Shown here in pieces: positions 1-8,343 of a DNA stretch of 64,000 nt. Position 1 is the stretch's first letter, and each line of letters begins with the position of its first letter. A model generated the notes under the pieces. The model made no database searches and had not been told where the DNA came from. It worked only from the letters and a program-made list of their open reading frames with translations. This DNA is from Paucibacter sp. DJ2R-2 (GTDB lineage: Bacteria; Pseudomonadota; Gammaproteobacteria; Burkholderiales; Burkholderiaceae_C), in assembly GCF_025717675.1 (NCBI RefSeq), contig NZ_JAJIRT010000003.1, positions 248,001 to 312,000 of the forward strand, in the 5' to 3' direction. The position numbers and the translations under genes were made by a program.

Positions 1-89
1 GCAGGCCATTGCTTGCGGTATTCCGAACGTTTTTCACGTTACTTGAGGGGTTACATTGAGGGAAATGGCCTTGAAATCGTCATTGTTCA

Positions 90-1160
90 ATGGGGCCTGC
101 CAATTCCCTCAGTCCTACTCCCGATCCAACGTCTCAAGTGTGGAGCTTGTGTTGGCAGGCGGCTGTTGGCCGTGACTTCCTGTCTAGCCCGTCGCTCGCT
201 CGACGGATCCGAGCCAGGCTGCTTGATGCGCATCAGCGGTCTGGGCGGGTCCTGATCGACTACCTGATCCTGCCTTCCGAGATCCATGCCGTGTCTCAGA
301 TCTCTGCCGATGATTCGGTGGGCAGTGTGGCCCGGGCGGTTGGCAACGTGGTGTCGCGATGGGTGCGTGAGGCGCAACCCGTGCGCAGCCCGGTTCTGGC
401 TGGCCCCTACCGGGCCCAGCGCATCGATTCGATCTCGAAGTTGCGAGACGAGTTGCGCATGCTGGCATGGCGCTCGGTCGCGGTGGGGGCTTGCAAGACA
501 CCGACCCACCACCCTTACGGGGGACTTCGGATCGCCTTGGGGCTGACGCCAGCCAAAGGTTTCGATGCCCGTCCCATGTTGCGGCACTTCGGCGATTCGG
601 TTCCTGTATCTCGCGATTCTCTGCGCCGCTGGATCTCGAGGAGACCCACACAACAGGAGCGATGCGCTTGGGAGCTCACTCGTGGCTTGGTCCTGGCGAC
701 AGGCACTGTCGGACCTAGGCCCGCGATGGCCCGGCTGGTGGATAGTGCTGCGGCCAGCCTTGTGGCTGCGGGCGGGGGGTACGGCATTGATGCCGCGCTC
801 GAGGTCCTTGCGCTTTGGGTGAGCGTGCGTCTGAATGCCAACAATCCGCCTGATCTGTATGCGAGCTCCAGTCATTTGGCCGCAAGGGGCCGCGCCTTGG
901 TGGCCTGCCTGGCTCGGGCTCATCGACTCTGTTCGGCAGCCTCCGTGGCGAGATATTTCCACCGCGCCAAAGCTACGCTGTGCGAGCAGATGGCGGCATG
1001 CCGTCGACATCCCCTCGATCGGTTGACGCTTGCGATCCCCCTGCGTCGCATCCTGGACGAGGCGGCCTTGTTGCGAGTATCCGGGGTGGGGTGCCTGCCC
1101 TTTTGCGGCAAGCGTGTGCACCACCCTGCGAAGCCTGACCCGACCGCTCATGACGCCTGA
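90..1160 (+). CDS. REP-associated tyrosine transposase-like (RAYT-like) protein, diverged
   Basis: 356 aa. The N-terminal third contains a segment, DYLILPSEIHAV at about residues 57 to 68, that resembles the histidine motif strand of Y1/RAYT transposases, but the usual HxH is reduced to a single His. A later stretch around HHPYGGLRIALGL matches the position of the conserved WSS-x-G region. The C-terminal part (about residues 285 to 320) reads like the DnaA-type helix-turn-helix seen at the end of some RAYTs. The start is the first ATG after an in-frame stop and has no clear ribosome site, so it may be internal. Its last 13 bases overlap the convergent alpA gene. The family call is by motif pattern only; it may be a domesticated DNA-binding protein rather than an active nuclease. 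Confidence 0.45.
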   Translation: MGPANSLSPTPDPTSQVWSLCWQAAVGRDFLSSPSLARRIRARLLDAHQRSGRVLIDYLILPSEIHAVSQISADDSVGSVARAVGNVVSRWVREAQPVRSPVLAGPYRAQRIDSISKLRDELRMLAWRSVAVGACKTPTHHPYGGLRIALGLTPAKGFDARPMLRHFGDSVPVSRDSLRRWISRRPTQQERCAWELTRGLVLATGTVGPRPAMARLVDSAAASLVAAGGGYGIDAALEVLALWVSVRLNANNPPDLYASSSHLAARGRALVACLARAHRLCSAASVARYFHRAKATLCEQMAACRRHPLDRLTLAIPLRRILDEAALLRVSGVGCLPFCGKRVHHPAKPDPTAHDA

Positions 1161-1528
1161 GCGCTCCGGCGCTTGATCGTCAAACGATGGCCCGTAGCGC
1201 GCTTGTCTTTGGCATCCGTTGCGGCGACTTTCATTGGACTGCCGGTCACAGCTCCGGGTGGGGCTTGATTCCGCGTGGATGCAAGGTGGTCTGCATGCCG
1301 GGCCTGCGACACAGCAGGCCTGGTAAGCGTCCATTGCTCAACCTCGGTTTGCCGCCATGCAACGGCACGCTTGCTGAGTTGAACTTGCCCCGGGAACTGA
1401 TGCTCGGCGATCAAGCTATAGATCGTGGATCTGCACAAGCCGGTCATCTGCATGACGGTGGGCAAACGAACCAGTTTCGGCTGTGCCGAAATGATCTCGG
1501 CTTGGGTGCTGAGCAATGTGGGCTGCAT
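1148..1528 (-). CDS. AlpA-family transcriptional regulator
   Basis: 126 aa. Residues about 18 to 70 carry the AlpA/excisionase-like winged helix: RLPTVMQMTGLCRSTIYSLI followed by a short wing ending at the EVEQW motif that is almost diagnostic for AlpA proteins. The start at 1528 is chosen over an in-frame ATG nine codons upstream because AAGGAGGT lies five bases before it. The C-terminal 50 residues are basic and probably disordered. AlpA proteins activate integrase/excision genes in prophages and are part of the core regulatory block of several integrative elements, so it probably controls island genes. It is convergent with, and overlaps, the preceding gene. Confidence 0.85.
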   Translation of the reverse strand: MQPTLLSTQAEIISAQPKLVRLPTVMQMTGLCRSTIYSLIAEHQFPGQVQLSKRAVAWRQTEVEQWTLTRPAVSQARHADHLASTRNQAPPGAVTGSPMKVAATDAKDKRATGHRLTIKRRSAQAS

Positions 1529-2286
1529 GGCATACCTCCTTGGGTGGTGTTCCATGGAATCTAGTGGCCTGCGCCGGCCTGACCTGCGGTGACTTTCCGG
1601 AAAAAATGAGCCCCTTTCAGCTTCGGTCTCGTGCCCTTTAGCTCACTTTGTGGTGTTTGTCAGGGCCAGGCGATATCCGGCCCCAATGCATGAGGCGGTT
1701 CCAGTAAAGGCGCGACCTACCCATGCCCAGGGATCGCAGGCCCGCTGCCTTCGCGCTGCGCGCTAACGAGCCCGCTTAGCGAACAGCCTGCGGCCCCGTC
1801 CGCCACGCTTCGCTTCTCGTCCATGGCCTTGGGCAGATCGCCACCCTATCCATTCGCCACGCCCGAAGCCGGCCGCGCCAAATGCCAAGGTGCTCGATGC
1901 GGCTCGAAGTCCGCGCCAGTCGCTGCGCTTGTTGGCACGTCCTTCGCAGGGGCGCCGCATCTCGAAACGCCGGTCGACTTCGCCAAACTACGCCGCCCGC
2001 GGAAATGTCTGCCTGCGCGCTGTGCTGCCCGTCGCGCTCCCCCCACGCGCCCCCATCCGTGGGTGAGGGGGACTTGTGGGGGGATCTTTGATGCGGCGGG
2101 CCCAGACAGGGGCTCGCTGCTTCGGCTGCTGTGAACCCCACCCATCCCCCACCCCTTCCCGTGAGGGAAAGGGTCATGCCCACCCCCCGCCCGCCCGTGG
2201 GCGGGAGCGAGGAGTCCGAGCAAGAGGATCAGCAAAGAGGCAGCCATTCCGGCCTTGCCGGTTGATCACTCTTCAAGGAGAACGTT
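1529..2286. other. Gene-free, palindrome-rich spacer between alpA and ssb
   Basis: I see no believable gene in these roughly 760 bases; the frames that stay open have erratic composition and no family resemblance. The last 250 bases are C/G-rich with hairpins: CCCTTCCC-gtga-GGGAAAGGG near 2153, CCCGCCC-gt-GGGCGGG near 2189, and a CCGTGGGTGAGGGG motif near 2057 that partly echoes them. These could be REP-type palindromes linked to the RAYT-like gene, or regulatory structures upstream of ssb. The promoter of alpA (minus strand) must lie at the left edge of this spacer. Confidence 0.5.
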
Positions 2287-2757
2287 ATGGCTTCCGTTCG
2301 AGTGGAGCAACGCAATGCTCATTTGGCCGCCCCCGTCCGGCTGGACTTCGTCAATCGTCGAGATGGCAAGTTGGCCCGGGCTGTGCTGACTGCCATCAGT
2401 AACACCCGCCATGGCAGCGGAGATGAGCGCAAAGAGGAATGCACGGCTGTGCAGTGGACCCTGTGGGGCAAGCAGGCTGAACATGCTGCCGAATACCTGG
2501 GCAAGGGTTCGCATGTGAATGTGGTGGGCCGGCTGCGTAACAACAACTATCACGACGATGCCGGCGCCGATGTGTACGCGATGGCCTTCACTTGTGAGGA
2601 AATCGATTACCTCGACACCCGTGCGTCAGCCCAAGCGCGCCAGGTCCGTGCGCAGGAAGGCGAGGGCTGGGGTGAGTCTAGTATGGATGCACCGGCGCAA
2701 CAACGCCGCCGCAATGCAAACCAGGGCAGTGCCTCACGCAAGCCCAAGCAGGGTTGA
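2287..2757 (+). CDS. ssb: Single-stranded DNA-binding protein, island copy
   Basis: 156 aa with an OB-fold across residues 1 to about 110: LDFVNRRDGKLARAVLTAIS, the AVQWTLWGKQAEHAAEYLGKG segment and VVGRLRNNNYHDDAGADVYA are recognisable SSB strands. The C-terminal tail is a short Gln/Arg/Asn-rich linker and lacks the acidic DDDIPF-type tip of housekeeping SSB, as in plasmid or ICE versions. AAGGAG lies seven bases before the ATG. It protects single-stranded DNA during transfer or replication of the element. It probably heads a transcript continuing into the DUF932 gene, with a strong hairpin between them. Confidence 0.85.
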   Translation: MASVRVEQRNAHLAAPVRLDFVNRRDGKLARAVLTAISNTRHGSGDERKEECTAVQWTLWGKQAEHAAEYLGKGSHVNVVGRLRNNNYHDDAGADVYAMAFTCEEIDYLDTRASAQARQVRAQEGEGWGESSMDAPAQQRRRNANQGSASRKPKQG

Positions 2758-2780
2758 TGGTTGTCGGCCTACACAAGCCA

Positions 2781-2802
2781 GGGCGAGGCGGACGCCTCGC
2801 CC
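2781..2802 (+). terminator. Perfect 10-bp inverted repeat between ssb and the DUF932 gene
   Basis: GGGCGAGGCG-GA-CGCCTCGCCC is a perfect GC-rich stem. There is no T-run after it, so it is as likely to be a processing or attenuation hairpin as an intrinsic terminator. Confidence 0.45.
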
Positions 2803-2867
2803 ACCCTCTTCGATTCATAGATTCAGTCAACCCATTTGGGCAAGCACACATCATCAAGGAGACCAAC

Positions 2868-3746
2868 ATGCAAACAGTGTCTGCATTGGCCACACGATTT
2901 GGCCGCAAGAGCACGGTCTATCGCAGTGATTTTCCATTGGCGGAAGATCAGATGCGAGCCACGGCGCCTTCCATCTTTGCCGTTGGCAAGCATGACAGCC
3001 GCTCTGAACGGTACACCTACATTCCGACAATTGAAGTACTTCGCGCCTTGCGCCATGAGGGGTTTGAGCCGTTCATGGTGGCACAGAGCGCCAGCCGAAC
3101 GGCCGGCAAGAGTGAGTTCACCAAGCACATGATCCGCATGCGTCATGCCGAACAGGCGCAGGCCAAGTCGGAAGCGCACGAGATCATTTTGATCAACAGC
3201 CACGACGGTGCCAGCTCCTATCAAATGTTGGCGGGAATGTTCCGCTTCGTCTGCTGCAACGGGCTGGTGGTCGGCGACATCGCCAACGACATCCGCATCC
3301 CGCACAAAGGCCGAATCCAAGATCAGGTGATTGACGGTGCCTTCCGAGTTCTGCAGGACTTCGAGCTGGTCGAGTCCTCCACCGAAGAAATGAAGGCGCT
3401 GCCGCTGTGCCACGAGGAGCAGCACGCTTTTGCGGAAGCTGCTTTGACGCTGCGTTATGGCGGAGATGAGCTTGAGTTTCCGACAGAGGGTGCGTTGCCT
3501 GCAGTGCACGTCGCACCGATCACGGCTTCTCAACTTCTGCAAGCGCGGCGGCGAGAAGACGAGGAGGGTAGCCTGTGGATGACCTTCCAACGCACGCAGG
3601 AACATCTGCTGCAAGGTGGTCTTCCCGGGCGCAGTGCGCAAGGCCGCCATGTCCGAACTCGTGCAGTGGGTAGCATCGACCGCAACGTCAGCCTGAACCG
3701 TGCTCTCTGGGTGTTGGCCGAGGAGATGCGCAAGCTGAAGCATTGA
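2868..3746 (+). CDS. DUF932 family plasmid/ICE protein
   Basis: 292 aa. The sequence matches the DUF932 (phage/plasmid-like, TIGR03299-related) layout: an N-terminal segment around RYTYIPTIEVLRALRHEGFEP, a central SHDGASSYQMLAGMFRFVCCNGLVVGD core, and a helical C-terminus with the RNVSLNRALWVLAEEMRK ending. These proteins are frequent near ssb on plasmids and integrative elements; the biochemical role is unknown. The start at 2868 is preferred over an upstream in-frame ATG at 2754 because AAGGAG stands six bases before it and the upstream extension has no similarity to the family. It converges on the Stb/Mob operon. Confidence 0.85.
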   Translation: MQTVSALATRFGRKSTVYRSDFPLAEDQMRATAPSIFAVGKHDSRSERYTYIPTIEVLRALRHEGFEPFMVAQSASRTAGKSEFTKHMIRMRHAEQAQAKSEAHEIILINSHDGASSYQMLAGMFRFVCCNGLVVGDIANDIRIPHKGRIQDQVIDGAFRVLQDFELVESSTEEMKALPLCHEEQHAFAEAALTLRYGGDELEFPTEGALPAVHVAPITASQLLQARRREDEEGSLWMTFQRTQEHLLQGGLPGRSAQGRHVRTRAVGSIDRNVSLNRALWVLAEEMRKLKH

Positions 3747-3769
3747 TGCGCTGACATACCCTGAACGTA

Positions 3770-3797
3770 GGCCCGGCGGCTCTCACGCTACCGGGCC
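3770..3797. terminator. Hairpin in the convergent junction
   Basis: GGCCCGG and CCGGGCC flank a 14-base loop just after the DUF932 stop and across the last codons of the convergent stbC-like gene. It is placed like a bidirectional terminator, but no T-run is visible. Confidence 0.4.
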
Positions 3798-4306
3798 CAT
3801 GGCCATGTCGCCAGCAAGCCGGTGATGGCTCCGGCAGCCCCTGCCACCAGACAGCCAGCCAGTGCGGGCAAGCGGCCTGCGTGGCGCTGGTGCACGCCTG
3901 TCTGTCTCTCTATGGTTTTTCTGATGTGCTGCAGCGCCCGGTCAACTTCAGCCTTGAAGGCTTCGCTGATTGCCTTGTTCATCGCCCCCGTTTGTGATTC
4001 CATCGCTTGCACGGCGTGGGCTTCCACCAGAGCTAGAAGTTGCTTCAAGGCGTGCACCTTGACCTTGTCGCCCAAAGCGTTGATCTGGGTCTCGAAATCA
4101 GAGAGTTGATCAGCCAGCTGCGCGCTCGCCTCGACCTGCTGCCGGGTCACTTCTGAAATCGCCGGTAGTAGCGTGTCGACCCTGTCGAGCAACTGGCCAA
4201 GTTCGCCGATCGCTTCGGCAATCAAAGCTTCGCGAGAGCTTTGCGGCGACTTCATCGTGGCGGGGTGCTCAGCCAAGTCAACCTTGTTTGGAGGGGACCA
4301 GCTCAC
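3788..4306 (-). CDS. StbC/MobE-like coiled-coil protein with C-terminal membrane anchor
   Basis: 172 aa if the GTG at 4306 is used, or 155 aa from the ATG at 4255. Neither start has a good ribosome site; 4306 overlaps the preceding gene by 29 bases and 4255 leaves a 22-base gap. Residues about 25 to 135 are a long amphipathic helix region likely to form a coiled coil. The last 25 residues (LPALAGCLVAGAAGAITGLL and onward) are a single hydrophobic segment. It is the third gene of a StbA-StbB-StbC (MobC-MobD-MobE) style operon. The order, the neighbouring P-type ATPase-like gene and the nearby nick site support the call; sequence identity of this short protein is not diagnostic. Confidence 0.6.
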   Translation of the reverse strand: MSWSPPNKVDLAEHPATMKSPQSSREALIAEAIGELGQLLDRVDTLLPAISEVTRQQVEASAQLADQLSDFETQINALGDKVKVHALKQLLALVEAHAVQAMESQTGAMNKAISEAFKAEVDRALQHIRKTIERQTGVHQRHAGRLPALAGCLVAGAAGAITGLLATWPWAR

Positions 4307-5000
4307 GCAGGTTCAGTGCATGGAAGCAAGCATCGAGCTTGGGCAGCACGCCTCGGGCCAGGCGCTGCGTGGCCAGGCCTTGCGCATGAGCAAGCCGCGA
4401 TTCGTTGTCTGCGCTGTTCTTGATGAGCGCTTTGTAGTCGGTCGAATCGGAGGCAACAGCGACCAGGTCAACGTCAGGGCCGTTCAGACGCCCATAAATC
4501 TCGTTGAAGCCAAGTTGACAAGCCAAGGAAACCCGCGCCATGGGCGACTGCTGCAGGAAGGCTAGCAGGGGCTCGAACTGCCGTTCTAGCTCGCTGTCGT
4601 CCTCGACCATATTGAAGATCACACGGACCTTGCCCGGGGGAATCCCCAGGCGAGAGAGCTCAACCAGGGTCGCTATGGTGTCGCGCTGCTGCTTGCCGGC
4701 CGGGACAGCGGGGACGATGAAGATGTCAAAGTCTTCGTGGCTCCCTTGGTAGCGCCTCATCAGGGTCAGCAGGTCCTCGATGTTGCTCGCACCTATGTCG
4801 ACGACTACATCGTCCACGATTTGAAGGAATTCCTGCAGCTCGGCGAACTGCCGCCCACGGATGACGTGGTCCAGCTCTTCGCCTGCGTTGATGCTTTCGA
4901 TGGAAATGAGTTTGGCACCAGGCAATCGGGGTGCAAGCAAGTGCCGAGCGATCGTGGACTTACCGACATTGCCTGAGAAACTGAGAACAGCAATTTTCAT
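4278..5000 (-). CDS. stbB: StbB/MobD-like ParA-family ATPase
   Basis: 240 aa. A deviant Walker A opens the protein (MKIAVLSFSGNVGKSTIARH), followed by VVVDIGASN, a Walker-B-like strand, and DIFIVPAVPAGKQQRDTIAT as in ParA/MinD proteins. Plasmid StbB (R388) and MobD (pTF-FC2) are this length and have this N-terminus; they act with StbA in plasmid stability and conjugation. The ATG overlaps the upstream gene's stop by four bases (ATGA), indicating translational coupling, with AGAGAGGA upstream. The ATPase probably positions or delivers the element DNA during transfer. Confidence 0.8.
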   Translation of the reverse strand: MKIAVLSFSGNVGKSTIARHLLAPRLPGAKLISIESINAGEELDHVIRGRQFAELQEFLQIVDDVVVDIGASNIEDLLTLMRRYQGSHEDFDIFIVPAVPAGKQQRDTIATLVELSRLGIPPGKVRVIFNMVEDDSELERQFEPLLAFLQQSPMARVSLACQLGFNEIYGRLNGPDVDLVAVASDSTDYKALIKNSADNESRLAHAQGLATQRLARGVLPKLDACFHALNLRELVPSKQG

Positions 5001-5395
5001 TTCGCAATCCTCTCTTGCATCAGGGGATTGGTGATCCGGTTCCTCATGAAGTCTTCGGCAACCTCTTTGCCACTTCGGGCATCACCCGAGTCGCGGTGTT
5101 GAAGCGACTGCATGCGCGCTTGACTAGACTGAGCAGGGCCGGGCGCCTCGTGCGGTGCAAGCTGCACACTGTTCGGCGGATTTGGTGTCCGGCCCGCATT
5201 GCTCGGAGCGTAGGTGCATCCAATGTTGACTTCACGTCTGACCGTGCTGACGCTCACCGCTACGCCCGCGTCCTTCAATGCCACGCGGATGGCTTCGAAG
5301 CTGTACCCCTGTTTTCGCAAACACTTGATCTCGGCGCTGAAAGCCAGCGCCTTGCGATTGGACCTGCCGGGTGGGAGTTTGGGGGCGAGCATCAT
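4997..5395 (-). CDS. StbA/MobC-like small DNA-binding protein
   Basis: 132 aa. Residues about 10 to 58 (RSNRKALAFSAEIKCLRKQG, then a helix-turn-helix with VSVSTVRREV) look like a DNA-binding domain of the kind that opens MobC/StbA-type proteins. The rest is Pro/Ser/Gln-rich and probably disordered, ending in a basic NRITNPLMQERIAK segment. It is the first gene of the operon and is transcribed away from the candidate oriT, as mobC and stbA are in related systems. Inference: it binds sites near oriT and autoregulates the operon. Confidence 0.55.
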   Translation of the reverse strand: MMLAPKLPPGRSNRKALAFSAEIKCLRKQGYSFEAIRVALKDAGVAVSVSTVRREVNIGCTYAPSNAGRTPNPPNSVQLAPHEAPGPAQSSQARMQSLQHRDSGDARSGKEVAEDFMRNRITNPLMQERIAK

Positions 5396-6069
5396 GGAGC
5401 GAAGGACCGCTGGTCAGGGTCTAAGTCTTGCCCGCTTGGGATACCTTGGCGGCGGCGAAACAAGCGTGAAATTAATCGCTGTGTATCACCGGGTCGCGGA
5501 GCGTGTACTTGCGGACCGCTTGTGCGTCGGATTAGGAACGGATGAGGTGCTGTCAAGGTCCGGATGCGGGCGAGATTTGAGCCGGATATCGTTCGGAAGT
5601 GGTCCACCTTTGGGCCTGTTGCTGTCAGGACTAGGACACCTAAGCCAAGCCTGCATTGGGTCTGGCGGCAACCGGGCACTGCACTTGGCACAAGCGGCCT
5701 GTGGGCCTAGCTGAAAGGGTGGTAGATCGGAGAGTGCAGGATAGGCTGACTGCCAGCATTTGGATCCCACTTTTGCTTCCTAGCGCGCTGTTGTGGGCTG
5801 GTTTTTTGTCGGACTGCTGCGCTCCGCCCAACTGAAAGGGTTAGAAATCAGGTTTAGGCTGATTGCGGACGATCTCCGGCGACTGCTTGGCGTCCGCCCG
5901 ACATTAGAAATGAAGCCCATTGCCTATGTACGGAAGCCTGAGTCCGCAATGCGCCAGCTACCTTCTGACACCGACGACGACGTTGCCTCTTCAGGCGTTC
6001 AGAGGGTAGTCCCGATGGCTCGGCTAACTTGACGCTGATACCGTCCTTCCAAGAATAGTAGGGAGGACT
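5396..6069. other. Gene-free region carrying a candidate P-type oriT
   Basis: No convincing gene is seen. The minus strand contains CCTATCCTGC at 5745 to 5736, matching the IncP nick-region consensus YATCCTG|Y; the expected cleavage is between 5737 and 5736. Just upstream on that strand is GCTG-gcagt-CAGC (5757 to 5745), a short inverted repeat in the place where P-type relaxosome proteins bind. The right end holds the ribosome site AGGGAGG of the following lipase gene. The divergent promoters of the Stb/Mob operon and the lipase must both lie here. Confidence 0.6.
5736..5757 (-). other. Candidate oriT nick site (IncP/MOBP type)
   Basis: Read on the minus strand, the site is CCTATCCTG|C with an inverted repeat ending next to it. 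The eight central bases are identical to the RP4 nic core, and the site lies 340 bases upstream of a MobC/MobD/MobE-like operon, the arrangement of pTF-FC2-type mobilization regions. A ten-base match can occur by chance, but context makes it credible. Confidence 0.6.
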
Positions 6070-7680
6070 ATGAGAACTACCACGCTTCAAGCTGAAGGTG
6101 ACGGGTGCACGCCGCGGCTGCAGCCGTTTGGATGGATGGTTAGCCGTGTTCGTATCGTCACCGCTATCGTGTTGGTGATGTCGATGTCGGCGTGCGGCAA
6201 CATCGGGTACAAGCCTCGCGGCTTTGAAGTTCAACCAGTCATCGAGCCGCAGTCCACTGCAGACCAATCGGTTCCAGACGCTCACGTCAAGAGTACGCCA
6301 AGGAAGATTGTCATCTTCTTCGACGGAACTCAGAATGATGAAGGGTCAGACACAAACGTCAAGCGTCTGCATTCGCTATTGACACTGCAGGCCCGTCCAG
6401 ACATTGCGAGCCTGTACGTCCTAGGCGTTGGTACAGAGCTCGACCCAATCGGTGCAGTGACTGGTGCGGGCATCAATGCGCGGGTCGAGCTCGCCTACGA
6501 ATTTATCCTCAACCACTTCCAGCCGGCAAAGGATGGCGTGCCAGCAGACGAGATTTACATCTTCGGCTTCAGCCGCGGCGCATATGCTGGCAGGATTCTG
6601 GCAACGATGCTGAACTATGCAGGGATCGTTGAGGAAATCAAGGAAAAGCCCGGTGACCTTCGAAGGTTGACTCCAAAGGAGTTGAGTGCCGCGGTACACG
6701 CTGCGACGTTTCCGTGCTTCGAGTGCGGTGCAGTCGATAAGCCTCGTGATCGTCCGGCACGGATTGAGGCAGCACTCAAGAGTGCGAATCTGAGGTCTGT
6801 GCCAAACGGGCCCCATGGTGTTGCTGTTCCAGTTGCTGTGCTGGGTCTGTGGGACACGGTTCAGGCGCTGGGTATGCCCGCCATTGGACGCAGTTTGCTG
6901 GTTCCGTTCCTGTCGGCACCTCCTGAGGTGGACGTCGATGAACCCAACCATCGTTATGGCGAGAGGCTTTGCAACGTGCAGCGCGCCTTTCATGCGATGT
7001 CGATAGACGACAACCGAGAGACTATATTTACGCCGCTGTTGCTTTCTCGTGCCCATCACTTCGATGGATGCAAGAGCGGCTTCGGGATGTTGGATGACAA
7101 GGGAAGCATTCAGCCAGGTCACTTGCAGGAGGTTTGGTTCTCGGGCGCCCATTCAGACGTCGGCGGAGGCTACGCGAACGGCGCGCTAAGCGGTGTCAGT
7201 TTGAACTGGATGCTGAACCGACTTAGGTGCATGGACCTGTTGCCGGGCGACGATTGCAAGTCGAAAGGGGAGCTTTGGGCGCCTAAGCGGTACGTCCGTG
7301 AGGATGTCTACGGTGGGAGCCATGACCCTACTGCGGGGATCTGGTTCTTCTATCCAAAGGTCAACCGCGACCTCGTGCGGTACGCATTCAGTTCAACATC
7401 GATCTGGGGTTCCGCCATTCCGCAGATCTGCGTCCATGAGAGTGTCTTCACTCGGCGCAAGCTGATTGACCCGAAGTACCACGAGTACGACCAGTTGTCG
7501 TTTACCAAGCCCGGCGTCATCGACTTGGAACCCGCCAACTACGGCAAGGGGCGTAGTTGGAAGCAGCTTCGTCAGCGGCAAGCAACAGTGCCAAGCGCGC
7601 CCCCTGTGAGGGTGGAAGTTGTCCCGTACGAGAGCTGCAAGTTTCTGAGCCAGGCGGTCAAGGTCGGAGGTCTCCAATGA
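6070..7680 (+). CDS. DUF2235/Tle1-type phospholipase with lipoprotein signal
   Basis: 536 aa alpha/beta hydrolase of the T6SS phospholipase Tle1-like (DUF2235) family. The catalytic pieces are all present: FFDGTQND near residue 83, nucleophile Ser168 in GFSRG, Asp262 in GLWDTVQ and His361 in SGAHSDVGGG. Unusually the N-terminus has a hydrophobic segment ending in MSMSAC (Cys42), which reads as a type II signal peptide; known Tle1 effectors are cytosolic until injected by T6SS. AGGGAGG precedes the ATG at 6070, but an internal ATG at codon 23 would give a more typical lipoprotein signal. The next gene starts within its stop codon. Inference: a surface or periplasmic lipase, used either as a toxin or for lipid processing. 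Confidence 0.82.
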   Translation: MRTTTLQAEGDGCTPRLQPFGWMVSRVRIVTAIVLVMSMSACGNIGYKPRGFEVQPVIEPQSTADQSVPDAHVKSTPRKIVIFFDGTQNDEGSDTNVKRLHSLLTLQARPDIASLYVLGVGTELDPIGAVTGAGINARVELAYEFILNHFQPAKDGVPADEIYIFGFSRGAYAGRILATMLNYAGIVEEIKEKPGDLRRLTPKELSAAVHAATFPCFECGAVDKPRDRPARIEAALKSANLRSVPNGPHGVAVPVAVLGLWDTVQALGMPAIGRSLLVPFLSAPPEVDVDEPNHRYGERLCNVQRAFHAMSIDDNRETIFTPLLLSRAHHFDGCKSGFGMLDDKGSIQPGHLQEVWFSGAHSDVGGGYANGALSGVSLNWMLNRLRCMDLLPGDDCKSKGELWAPKRYVREDVYGGSHDPTAGIWFFYPKVNRDLVRYAFSSTSIWGSAIPQICVHESVFTRRKLIDPKYHEYDQLSFTKPGVIDLEPANYGKGRSWKQLRQRQATVPSAPPVRVEVVPYESCKFLSQAVKVGGLQ

Positions 7681-8246
7681 AGGTGCTCCTCGTGGTTAGC
7701 GCAGCAGTCATCCTCGGCGGGTGCGCCGCTATCCAATATGAGGTGATGACCGTCGATTCAGCGCCGCCGGCAGCCGCGGCACAAACCGCTCGCTGTTCGA
7801 TGAACTCCCCCGCCGAAAAACCATGCCTAGCGCTGACCTACGCCGATCAGTGGACATCTTCGACCGGCATTGTGGTGAAGGATGTCGGTGAGAAGTTCTG
7901 CATCTCTGTTCTTCCGCATCAGGTTTGGTTTGATGCGGACCGCCGGAACACGCCCCCGTACGGTGAGAAAGGGAGCTGGATGATGAACTTGGCCAAGAGG
8001 CGTCATGAGAATGAAGGGTTCTTTGCCTTGATGGTTGATGTGAGGTCGTCGGACGACTTCGCGCCAAGCAACACTGCGAAAGCTGTGAAGGTTCCGGAGA
8101 ACTTCGAGTACGTTGCTGAAAGCACTGGCAAGCTGGTGCTGTATCCGAACGATGCATTGGGGCCTGAAAGCGATCCCACCTACTACTACAGAAAGAACAA
8201 CTCCGGCTTCGTCTGGGTGAGCATCAGCCGGTGCGGACGGCAGTGA
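7677..8246 (+). CDS. Lipoprotein with LecA (PA-IL)-like beta-sandwich domain
   Basis: 189 aa. The lipobox is LGGC near residue 17. From about residue 60 onward the pattern follows the galactose-binding PA-IL/LecA family: QWTSSTGIVV, a central FFALMVDV strand (LecA ALVMKIG), GKLVLYPNDA (LecA GAITLIYNDV) and a closing NNSGFVWVSIS (LecA NNSGSFSVNI). ATGA coupling with the lipase and a GGAGG site show co-expression. Known: Tle effectors usually have a periplasmic lipoprotein immunity partner. Inference: this is either that partner or a carbohydrate- or lipid-headgroup-binding cofactor for the lipase. An in-frame start 120 bases upstream, inside the lipase gene, is rejected because it removes the signal peptide from the N-terminus. 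Confidence 0.75.
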   Translation: MKVLLVVSAAVILGGCAAIQYEVMTVDSAPPAAAAQTARCSMNSPAEKPCLALTYADQWTSSTGIVVKDVGEKFCISVLPHQVWFDADRRNTPPYGEKGSWMMNLAKRRHENEGFFALMVDVRSSDDFAPSNTAKAVKVPENFEYVAESTGKLVLYPNDALGPESDPTYYYRKNNSGFVWVSISRCGRQ

Positions 8247-8343
8247 TGCGAGGGCGCAAGCAGGTCGGCGTTCCCCGGGGCGAAGTTTCGATGGGCATAT
8301 GAGCTGGCGCTGGCGAGTGAGTGTTTGCAGCTTTGGTCTTAGC

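Noticed and set aside
87-1334. A 415-codon minus-strand frame over the RAYT-like gene
   Set aside because: Arg/His/Gln-rich translation with no motifs, and it would overlap alpA, which has a strong ribosome site and clear family match.
1776-2183. Possible small minus-strand gene between alpA and ssb
   Set aside because: Translation is dominated by Gly/Arg/Pro from palindromic DNA; no start signal or similarity; treated as non-coding.
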